Positions 1 to 4,115 of a stretch of 5,429 nucleotides of DNA are shown piece by piece. This stretch comes from an uncultured Bacteroidales bacterium (GTDB lineage: Bacteria; Bacteroidota; Bacteroidia; Bacteroidales; Muribaculaceae). The first letter of the stretch is position 1, and every line of letters begins with the position of its first letter. Location: the NCBI GenBank assembly GCA_945828175.1, contig CALZQD010000133.1, forward strand, positions 1 through 5,429. Reading direction: 5' to 3'. The notes under the pieces are model-generated. The model saw nothing but the letters and a program-made list of their open reading frames with translations. It was not told where the DNA came from and ran no database searches. Made by a program: the position numbers and the translations under genes.

Positions 1-141
1 GAACATTAACCGGCTCATCAGGTTTGTTATAAAAGTCTCGGATGTCACCTCTTTTACAGATTCGACCAAAGCTCTTTTGCGAAGCATGATCTTGTCGGAG
101 ACAGACATCAGTGAGTTCCTCATGTTGTTCTTGACTTTTGT
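1..141 (-). pseudogene. IS982-family transposase, decayed C-terminal fragment
   Basis: Reading the minus strand from 141 to the left edge gives 47 open codons directly after an in-frame TAG (142-144). The product contains NNMRNSLMSVSDKIMLRKRA followed by LVESV, which resembles the C-terminal part of IS982-family (DDE) transposases as I remember it: KNxMKNSLMSxxDKIxLRKRAxIE, then a short conserved block ending in a hydrophobic FITNLxxxLxAY segment. Here the matching FITNLMSRLMF follows only about seven residues after LVESV. The usual block containing an EHSRHR-like motif therefore appears to be missing, as if about 13 codons were deleted. The N-terminal catalytic part is also absent: upstream on this strand are the stop codon and a terminator hairpin. 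I read it as a non-functional relic. It could continue beyond the left edge. The family call rests on remembered motifs, not on a search. Confidence 0.6.
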
Positions 142-148
142 CTACACG

Positions 149-187
149 AAAAAGGGAGGCGACTCGTCTGAGCCGCCTCTCTTTTTT
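149..187 (-). terminator. Bidirectional intrinsic terminator of the barrel gene
   Basis: A long hairpin has the stem GGGAGGCG (154-161) paired with CGCCTCTC (174-181), including one G-T wobble. After an A/C mismatch, an inner CTC/GAG stem closes a GTCT loop (166-169). The stem is flanked by A5 on the left (149-153) and T6 on the right (182-187), so it can terminate transcription in both directions. On the minus strand it lies about 40 bases past the stop codon of the outer-membrane barrel gene, which is its likely client. On the plus strand there is no convincing gene to terminate inside the window. Confidence 0.85.
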
Positions 188-224
188 AGTTTGTATGATG
201 GTGTTGAAAAAGGTAAGAAAAATC

Positions 225-686
225 TTAGAAATGATATGTTGCGCCTATGCCTACGACTGCCTGGCTGAAGTCTTTCAGCAGCTGTCCTTTGGCTTCTAGG
301 CCGACGGTGAGGTCTTTGGTGACGTAGTATTCGAGGCCTGCGCCGATGTTGGCTCCTACGCGGGTGAAGCCGTCGCCTGCGTTGTCATGCAGGATGGTGA
401 GGCCGGCGAGGGGATAGAAATTCATCTTCGGGGCGACCTTGATGAGATAGTGGCCGTTGAAGTTGAGGTCCCATACTTTCTGATGTTCGGCTTCGAAGAA
501 TGCGTCGAACGATGCCTCGGCGCGGACGTTGTTGGTGATGCCATACATGAGCTTGACGCCGAAACCGACGTTCGAGATCTTGGTGCCGAAGTTGAAGTCG
601 ACGCCTGCGCCGATGCTTCCTTTCTGTGCGCTTGCCGCGCATGTCACGGCGAAGGCTGCTAAGAGTGTCAAGAGAATTTTTTTCAT
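225..686 (-). CDS. Small outer-membrane beta-barrel protein
   Basis: This is a 153-residue protein with a clear Sec signal peptide: MKK, a hydrophobic core LLTLLAAFAV, and a likely cleavage after ASA at residue 20. The mature part of about 133 residues alternates polar and hydrophobic residues in short strands separated by turns (GSIGAGVDFNFG, NVGFGVKLMYGI, VRAEASFDAFFE, VGANIGAGLEYYV, LTVGLEAKGQLL). It ends in VVGIGATYHF with a C-terminal phenylalanine, as expected for substrates of the BAM complex. Size and pattern fit an eight-stranded OmpX/OmpW-like or 'outer membrane beta-barrel domain' protein of Bacteroidetes. No ligand or function can be assigned. Cys16 lies in VTC, a poor lipobox because of Thr at -1, so signal peptidase I processing is more likely. 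A terminator follows about 40 bases downstream. Upstream is an unusual inverted-repeat leader, and no canonical promoter is visible. Co-transcription from lpxB, 136 bases upstream, is possible. Confidence 0.85.
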   Translation of the reverse strand: MKKILLTLLAAFAVTCAASAQKGSIGAGVDFNFGTKISNVGFGVKLMYGITNNVRAEASFDAFFEAEHQKVWDLNFNGHYLIKVAPKMNFYPLAGLTILHDNAGDGFTRVGANIGAGLEYYVTKDLTVGLEAKGQLLKDFSQAVVGIGATYHF

Positions 687-696
687 ATCTGTTGAT

Positions 697-767
697 TTTT
701 AATAAATAGTTGGCGATGTCGCTTGTCTTTCCGGCGTCGGGACACCGGCTTTCACTATTTATTAAAA
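697..767 (-). promoter_or_regulatory. Inverted-repeat leader upstream of the barrel gene
   Basis: Two perfect 14-bp inverted arms, 697-710 (TTTTAATAAATAGT) and 754-767 (ACTATTTATTAAAA), enclose 43 bases. Inside lies a GC-rich hairpin (731-748, CCGG ends, seven pairs including one G-U, four-base loop) and a weaker GCG/CGC hairpin at 713-722. As minus-strand RNA this would fold as a long AT clamp around a small multi-branch junction, ending ten bases before the barrel ATG, where it could mask or expose the ribosome-loading region. It could alternatively be a DNA operator, or the ends of a very small mobile sequence. No TAnnTTTG box is present in the spacer on either strand, which argues against an invertible promoter. 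The repeat is certain; the function is inference. Confidence 0.5.
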
Positions 768-822
768 CCTGAGCGGTCTGATTGTTCAGATTCGCGCGAT
801 TTTTTTTGAGGCTACGGGCGCT

Positions 823-1953
823 TCAGCGGCCGATTTTTTTGAGGTCGGCGGTGATTTCGCGGGCCGTGGCGACGGCAGCCTGCGAGCTGCCGAGTATCCG
901 GCGCATCTCTTCGTAGCCTTCGAGCATCTCGCTGCGGGGGGGCCGGTCGGGCAATATGGCAGCGAGGCGCTCGGCGACATTGTCGACCGTGCATTCGTGG
1001 AGCAGCATCTCAGGGATTATCGTCCGCGAGGCGATGAGGTTGGGCAGGGTGACGTAGCTGACCTTCAGCAGGCGTTTCATCAGGTTGTAGGCGAGCTTCG
1101 ACCCGTTGCTGCGGTAGACTGCCACTTGCGGCACTCCGAGCAGGGCGGTCTCGAGTGTGGCTGTGCCCGAGGTGACGATGGCGGCGCGCGACGACGCCAG
1201 CAGCGCGTAGGTCGACTCGCGCACTATCGGCAGCGCGCTGTAGCGGCGGTAGACTTCGTCGCCGATGCCGGGTGCGCCGGCGATGACGGCGCGGTATTGC
1301 GGAAAACGCTTCACTACGGCATCCATAACCGGCAGGTTGCAACGTATCTCGCCGACGCGGCTGCCCGGCAGCAGGGCTATGAGCTGGCGGTCGCGCAGGC
1401 CGTTGGCGGCGATAAATTCGGCGCGTGAGGGTAGGGTGGCCCTCATGGCGTCAATCTCCTCGACCGACGGATTGCCGACATAGCTGACCTCGCAGCCGTA
1501 GCGGCTGAAAAATTCGGGCTCGAAGGGCAGTATCGAGAACAGTCGGCGCACATAGCGGCGTATATCCTTGACGCGCCATGTCTTCCACGCCCAAACCTTA
1601 GGCGAGATGTAGTAGTAGACAGGCGTCTTGCTGCGCGCGGCGTGGCGCGCCATCTTGAGGTTGAACGACGGGTAGTCGATGAGTATCAGGCAGTCGGGCC
1701 GCGCCTCGTCGAAAGCTCGCTTGGCGAGTGAGAGGTTGCCGAAAATCTTGCGCAGGTTGCGCAGAACCTCGCTGAAGCCCATGAAGGCCATGTCGTTGAT
1801 GTGAATCACGGGCGTCGTCGCCGAGGCCGCGGCCATCTTGTCGCCGCCGATGACGGTAAAGCGCGCTTCGGGGTCGTTGTCGCGCAGGGCGCTGATGAGC
1901 TGTGAGCCGTGGAGGTCGCCCGAGGCTTCGCCGGCTATGATGAAGTAGTGCAT
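823..1953 (-). CDS. lpxB: Lipid-A-disaccharide synthase
   Basis: LpxB (glycosyltransferase family 19) joins UDP-2,3-diacylglucosamine to lipid X (2,3-diacylglucosamine-1-phosphate), releasing UDP and giving the tetra-acyl disaccharide 1-phosphate of lipid A. It works at the cytoplasmic face of the inner membrane. The 376-residue protein is full length for the family and shows its landmarks in order: AGEASGDLHG (7-16), LIDYPSFNL (91-99), YYISPKVWAWK (114-124), LPFEPEFF (142-149), LLPGSR (194-199) opening the C-terminal nucleotide-sugar domain, TSGTATLETAL (261-271) and LPNLIA (303-308). The ATG is directly followed by the HYFIIAGEASGD strand expected at the N-terminus. It is the last gene of the packed rnz-tadA-lpxB run, six bases after tadA. 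The C-terminal codons include an A7 run that is partly repeated just past the stop. No terminator is evident before the barrel gene. The product indicates a Gram-negative, lipid A-making cell. Confidence 0.96.
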   Translation of the reverse strand: MHYFIIAGEASGDLHGSQLISALRDNDPEARFTVIGGDKMAAASATTPVIHINDMAFMGFSEVLRNLRKIFGNLSLAKRAFDEARPDCLILIDYPSFNLKMARHAARSKTPVYYYISPKVWAWKTWRVKDIRRYVRRLFSILPFEPEFFSRYGCEVSYVGNPSVEEIDAMRATLPSRAEFIAANGLRDRQLIALLPGSRVGEIRCNLPVMDAVVKRFPQYRAVIAGAPGIGDEVYRRYSALPIVRESTYALLASSRAAIVTSGTATLETALLGVPQVAVYRSNGSKLAYNLMKRLLKVSYVTLPNLIASRTIIPEMLLHECTVDNVAERLAAILPDRPPRSEMLEGYEEMRRILGSSQAAVATAREITADLKKIGR

Positions 1954-1959
1954 TGCTGT

Positions 1960-2412
1960 TCAGAGTCGTTTTGATTTGAAGAAATCTTGCATCAGGGCGC
2001 GGCATTCGTCGGTGCGCACCCCGGCGGTGACGGTCGCCCGCGGGTGGAAGGGCTGCCGCGATGTCAGCGTCGTGTAGCCGCGTTTGTCGTCGCCGCAGCC
2101 GTAGACGATGCGTCCGATCTGCGCCCACGCTATCGCGCCGGCACACATCAGGCAGGGCTCGACGGTGACGTAGAGTGTGGCGTCGCGCAGATATTTGCCG
2201 CCTATGGCCGCTGCCGCAGCCGTAATGGCCTGCATCTCGGCGTGGGCGGTGACGTCGTCGAGTGCTTCGGTGAGGTTATGACCTCGGCCGAGTATGCGCC
2301 CCGAAGCGCTGACGATTACGGCGCCTATGGGTATCTCGTCCTGCGCCAGCGCCGCCCGCGCCTCGGCCAATGCCAGGCCCATATATCTGTTGTCGTCGGC
2401 CGTGTCTATCAT
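1960..2412 (-). CDS. tadA: tRNA-specific adenosine deaminase TadA
   Basis: TadA converts adenosine-34 to inosine in the anticodon of tRNA-Arg(ACG), allowing one tRNA to read CGU, CGC and CGA. The 150-residue protein has the zinc-dependent cytidine/deoxycytidylate deaminase fold. HAE at 57-59 supplies a zinc ligand (His57) and the proton-shuttling Glu59, and PCLMC at 86-90 supplies Cys87 and Cys90. EIPIGAVIV (26-34) is the usual core strand, and Asn46 in RGHNL matches the conserved substrate-contacting Asn of bacterial TadA. The tail ending DECRALMQDFFKSKRL is also typical. A related nucleoside deaminase such as guanine deaminase is less likely given the TadA-like C-terminus and the tRNA-processing neighbour. 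Its ATG overlaps the TGA of rnz (ATGA), pointing to translational coupling; lpxB follows after six bases. Confidence 0.93.
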   Translation of the reverse strand: MIDTADDNRYMGLALAEARAALAQDEIPIGAVIVSASGRILGRGHNLTEALDDVTAHAEMQAITAAAAAIGGKYLRDATLYVTVEPCLMCAGAIAWAQIGRIVYGCGDDKRGYTTLTSRQPFHPRATVTAGVRTDECRALMQDFFKSKRL

Positions 2413-3323
2413 AGCAGGTCGATTCTGAGGCCCTCGTCGGCGGCAATCACTTCGGGAAATATTTCGGCGGCTTCTTTGACGAAGACATCGCTGTCGCGGT
2501 AGGCCTTCGAGAAATGACCCAGGATGAGTCGCCGCGCTCCGGCCATCTGCGCTATCCGGGCAGCCTCGGCCGCTGTCGAGTGGCCGCGTGAACTCGCTTT
2601 CGCTGCCTGGTCCGAGCAGTATGTAGCCTCGTGATAAACCGTGTCGATGCCCGTGATGTCGGCCGCCACGGCCGGGTTGAAGGCCGTGTCAGAGCAATAG
2701 GCATAGCTCATCGACGGATCGGCGTCGGTGGTCAGTCGCTCGTTGGCGATGACCGTGCCGTCGGGCGTGACGTAGTCGGCTCCCTCTTTTATCAGCGGCA
2801 GCTGCGACACGGGTATATTGTGAAACGCCACCATATCGCCACGCAGATGGCGCAGCTTGGGCTTCTCGGTAAATTTGAACCCGACGCAGTCGACGCGGTG
2901 ATAGAGCGGGAAAGTCTCTACCGTCAGTCCCTGGTCTTCGTAGATGACGGCGCGTCCAGGCTCGATAACGTCATAGACGATGTCGAATGTCGTGTCGCGG
3001 CAGAACACCTTCATGATCTGGCGCAGGATGTCGGCGCCCTCCTTGAATGTGTGTATCGTCACGCTACCCCCCTTCTCGTGGAGCGACAGCGTCGACAGTA
3101 GGCCCGGCAGCCCGAGAAAATGGTCGCCGTGGATGTGCGATATGAAGATATGGTTGAGGCGCGAAAACTTCAGGCGCTGCTTCATCATCTGCAGCTGGGC
3201 GCCCTCGCCGCAGTCGACCATGAAGAGCTTGTCGCGGAAGTCTATCACCTGACACGAGGGCATGTGTCTGGCCGTCGGGGTTGCCGCGCCGCAACCGAGT
3301 ATGTTGATGCTGAAATTTGCCAT
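2409..3323 (-). CDS. rnz: Ribonuclease Z
   Basis: RNase Z is a zinc-dependent endonuclease that removes 3' trailers from tRNA precursors, chiefly those lacking an encoded CCA; the tRNA-Val in this window is one such. The 304-residue length fits the short bacterial form. The metallo-beta-lactamase signature SHIHGDHFLGLPGLL carries His63, His65, Asp67 and His68; further metal ligands are His142 (LYHR), Asp212 (CSDT) and His270 (GHFS). These positions agree within one or two residues with those I recall for the B. subtilis enzyme. HEATY (231-235) and GHST (247-250) are also typical, and residues about 150-190 hold the flexible-arm region. The ATG at 3321-3323 is preferred because the next Met (residue 21) would remove the first beta-strand FSINILGCGAATPT. 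It heads a three-gene run with tadA and lpxB. Confidence 0.95.
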   Translation of the reverse strand: MANFSINILGCGAATPTARHMPSCQVIDFRDKLFMVDCGEGAQLQMMKQRLKFSRLNHIFISHIHGDHFLGLPGLLSTLSLHEKGGSVTIHTFKEGADILRQIMKVFCRDTTFDIVYDVIEPGRAVIYEDQGLTVETFPLYHRVDCVGFKFTEKPKLRHLRGDMVAFHNIPVSQLPLIKEGADYVTPDGTVIANERLTTDADPSMSYAYCSDTAFNPAVAADITGIDTVYHEATYCSDQAAKASSRGHSTAAEAARIAQMAGARRLILGHFSKAYRDSDVFVKEAAEIFPEVIAADEGLRIDLL

Positions 3324-3327
3324 GTCA

Positions 3328-3335
3328 CAAAGTTA
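3328..3335 (-). promoter_or_regulatory. Possible -7 promoter box for rnz
   Basis: On the minus strand TAACTTTG matches the Bacteroidetes -7 box TAnnTTTG exactly and is followed by TGAC and then the rnz ATG. Transcription would start at or within a few bases of the start codon. No TTTG lies at the ideal 19-21 base distance upstream: that interval is the G-rich segment around 3355, so the -33 element is weak or missing. The box is real as a sequence match; its use is inferred. Confidence 0.45.
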
Positions 3336-3339
3336 TTCA

Positions 3340-3392
3340 AAAATCAACACTTAGGCCCCCTAAAATCAAAAAAATATTAATTGCTTGATTTT
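3340..3392. repeat. Three TTGATTTT-type motifs upstream of rnz
   Basis: AAAATCAA occurs at 3340-3347 and 3362-3369 and its reverse complement TTGATTTT at 3385-3392. The starts are 22 and 23 bases apart, close to two helical turns, so all three lie on about the same face of the DNA. A small hairpin, TTAGG-CCC-CCTAA (3351-3363), lies between the first two and overlaps the second by two bases. The arrangement sits just upstream of the putative rnz promoter box and could bind a regulator. In AT-rich DNA, chance is a serious alternative. Confidence 0.3.
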
Positions 3393-3550
3393 TCTCACCT
3401 CGCCGCGAACAAACCGACCCTCTCTGTTGTCTTAAGTATATACAGCAGAAAAATTAGGAATTAGTTTTTTCATAGGATTAGATTTTAAGGTTTTTAGCAA
3501 TATGCGGCAGTCGTGAGACCGCCGCCTGTTGTTTTCGGGCGCCGGATTCT
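3393..3550. other. Gene-free AT-rich stretch with an orphan hairpin
   Basis: I find no credible coding sequence here. The only start of note is a minus-strand ATG opening MKKLIPNFSAVYT and then a stop, too short to call. A GC hairpin sits at 3504-3525: GCGGC pairs with GCCGC, then an A/C mismatch, then GTC/GAC closing a GTGA loop. A modest T-rich run (3526-3536) follows on the plus strand. It resembles a weak plus-strand terminator, but no plus-strand gene precedes it. Confidence 0.4.
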
Positions 3551-3582
3551 TTTGTCTCAATAGATTCAAATTGCTATATTTG
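3551..3582 (+). promoter_or_regulatory. Consensus Bacteroidetes promoter before a small ORF
   Basis: TTTG (3551-3554), a 20-base spacer and TATATTTG (3575-3582) match the -33 TTTG / -7 TAnnTTTG consensus at every defined position. Transcription should begin a few bases after 3582, leaving a leader of roughly 20 bases before the ATG at 3608. It is, with the tRNA promoter, the best promoter match in the window, and it faces a region without any recognised gene. Confidence 0.7.
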
Positions 3583-3607
3583 CAGCTGACAATCAAAACA
3601 ATCGATT

Positions 3608-3676
3608 ATGCCACTCGCCAACATCGCCAGCTATATCTTCGGCTCCGGCGCCCTCCTGCTCATCAGCCTGTTTTAA
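3608..3676 (+). CDS. Putative 22-residue hydrophobic small protein
   Basis: I do not recognise this product. A 22-codon ORF begins MPLANIASYIFGSGALLLIS and ends LF before TAA. From residue 4 it is almost entirely hydrophobic or small and could form one short transmembrane helix. Three things favour a real gene: a consensus promoter ends 25 bases before the ATG; the codons are mostly C-ending like those of purB and lpxB, whereas the flanking DNA is AT-rich; and an A-rich CAAAACAATCGATT precedes the start, usual for Bacteroidetes translation. It could be a free-standing membrane peptide, a leader peptide, or the 5' stub of a longer gene truncated by the repeat-rich DNA beginning just after it. 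Nothing shows a function. Confidence 0.4.
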   Translation: MPLANIASYIFGSGALLLISLF

Positions 3677-3682
3677 AAATTG

Positions 3683-3743
3683 AAATCTCGCCAAGTCGGT
3701 GCGTCCTCAGATTTTGCATTGTATCATCGCTTCGCTTGCGAAG
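3683..3743. other. Segment linking the small ORF to the heptamer repeats
   Basis: This non-coding segment holds weak inverted hexamers (AAATCT at 3683-3688, AGATTT at 3709-3714), one early copy of the heptamer GCATTGT (3716-3722), and a short hairpin CTTCG-CTTG-CGAAG (3730-3743) that abuts the tandem array. Similar GC hairpins next to GCATTGT runs occur, as I recall, scattered in Bacteroidales genomes, so the segment and the array may belong to one dispersed repeat unit. Confidence 0.35.
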
Positions 3744-3833
3744 AATTGTGCATTGAGCATTGTGCATTGTGCATTGTGCATTGTGCATTGTGAATTGAGC
3801 ATTGTGCATTGTGCATTATGCATTGTGCATTAA
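3743..3833. repeat. Tandem 7-bp repeat, 13 copies of GCATTGT
   Basis: Thirteen head-to-tail heptamers span the region. Eight are exactly GCATTGT. The others are GAATTGT (first), GCATTGA, GAATTGA, GCATTAT and GCATTAA (last), each one or two bases from the consensus. The variants GAATTGT-GCATTGA and GAATTGA-GCATTGT suggest a 14-bp higher-order unit expanded by slippage. Because seven is not a multiple of three, plus-strand translation gives the same cyclic ALCIVHC peptide in every frame, so open frames here are artefacts. The array sits between the small ORF and the tRNA terminator. Confidence 0.95.
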
Positions 3834-3835
3834 CT

Positions 3836-3867
3836 AAAAACCTCCTGCGGCGGGGTGTCGCAAGAGG
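3836..3867 (-). terminator. Intrinsic terminator of tRNA-Val
   Basis: On the minus strand CCTCTTGCG (3859-3867) pairs with CGCAGGAGG (3841-3849) with one mismatch, around a nine-base loop. TTTTT (3836-3840) follows immediately. The stem begins about 11 bases after the tRNA 3' end, so it ends the tRNA transcript and leaves a short trailer. Confidence 0.8.
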
Positions 3868-3878
3868 CTTTCGTGTAG

Positions 3879-3953
3879 TGGGCGCTGAGGGATTCGAACC
3901 CCCGACCCTCTGCTTGTAAGGCAGACGCTCTGAACCAGCTGAGCTAAGCGCCC
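3879..3953 (-). tRNA. tRNA-Val (anticodon UAC)
   Basis: The minus strand folds as a complete cloverleaf. The seven-pair acceptor stem is GGGCGCT/AGCGCCC, the D arm is GCTC/GAGC, and the anticodon stem TCTGC/GCAGA encloses loop CTTACAA with anticodon TAC. The T arm GGGGG-TTCGAAT-CCCTC contains one G-U pair. The discriminator base is A, as expected for valine tRNAs. The UAC anticodon reads GUA and GUG, with wobble extension if modified. CCA is not encoded (CTAC follows the last pair), so the 3' end needs RNase Z-type trimming and CCA addition; an rnz gene lies nearby. The gene has its own promoter and terminator and no adjacent tRNA. Confidence 0.98.
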
Positions 3954-3971
3954 TTCTCGCTGAAAGCGTTG

Positions 3972-4002
3972 CAAAGGTACGACTATTTTTTGATTCTCCA
4001 AA
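3972..4002 (-). promoter_or_regulatory. Promoter of tRNA-Val
   Basis: On the minus strand TTTG (3999-4002), a 19-base spacer and TACCTTTG (3972-3979) match the Bacteroidetes consensus fully. The box ends 18 bases before the mature tRNA 5' end, leaving a short leader containing CGCTTTCAGCG, a small hairpin, that RNase P would remove. Confidence 0.8.
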
Positions 4003-4040
4003 ATTTTATCCCGCTTTTTTCTGACATTCTTAAAAACATC

Positions 4041-4071
4041 TTCGTTAATCCCCCAAAGTTTACTAACTTTG
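4041..4071 (+). promoter_or_regulatory. Promoter of purB
   Basis: TTCG (4041-4044, one mismatch to TTTG), a 19-base spacer and TAACTTTG (4064-4071) fit the Bacteroidetes promoter. The start site should fall near 4077, giving an untranslated leader of about 40 bases before the purB ATG. It is divergent from the tRNA-Val promoter, with about 38 bases between the two -33 elements. No PurR-like operator or purine-riboswitch-like structure is evident in the leader. Confidence 0.65.
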
Positions 4072-4115
4072 CACAAGGATATTCACATCACATACTATAC
4101 ACATTATAGAATAAT

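Noticed and set aside
77..268. Plus-strand ORF of 63 codons (open from the left edge in the same frame)
   Set aside because: It reads through the strong terminator hairpin and into the antisense of the barrel gene, and lies opposite the transposase relic. It resembles no family I know.
387..662. Plus-strand ORF opposite the barrel gene
   Set aside because: It is a reverse-strand shadow of a gene with a signal peptide and beta-strand pattern; its own translation has no recognisable feature.
711..753. Invertible promoter between the 14-bp inverted repeats
   Set aside because: The 43-base spacer is short for a recombinase-driven switch, contains no TAnnTTTG box in either orientation, and no recombinase gene is in the window.
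997..1428. Plus-strand ORF opposite lpxB, and similar long ORFs opposite tadA and rnz
   Set aside because: High-GC coding DNA with third-position bias leaves the opposite strand open; the real genes carry full sets of catalytic motifs.
1598..2146. Minus-strand 182-codon ORF across the tadA/lpxB junction
   Set aside because: Arginine-rich out-of-frame shadow crossing two well-supported genes.
3427..3468. Minus-strand mini-ORF beginning MKKLIPNFSAVYT
   Set aside because: Thirteen codons, no promoter box in front of it, and no codon signature like the resident genes; a chance ORF in AT-rich DNA is most likely.
3529..3756. Plus-strand 75-codon ORF running into the heptamer array
   Set aside because: It covers the promoter and overlaps the small ORF in another frame, and its tail is generated by the repeat region, which is open in all frames.
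3834..4076. Minus-strand ORF of 80 codons covering the tRNA
   Set aside because: It is the translation of a tRNA gene with its promoter and terminator, a common artefact.
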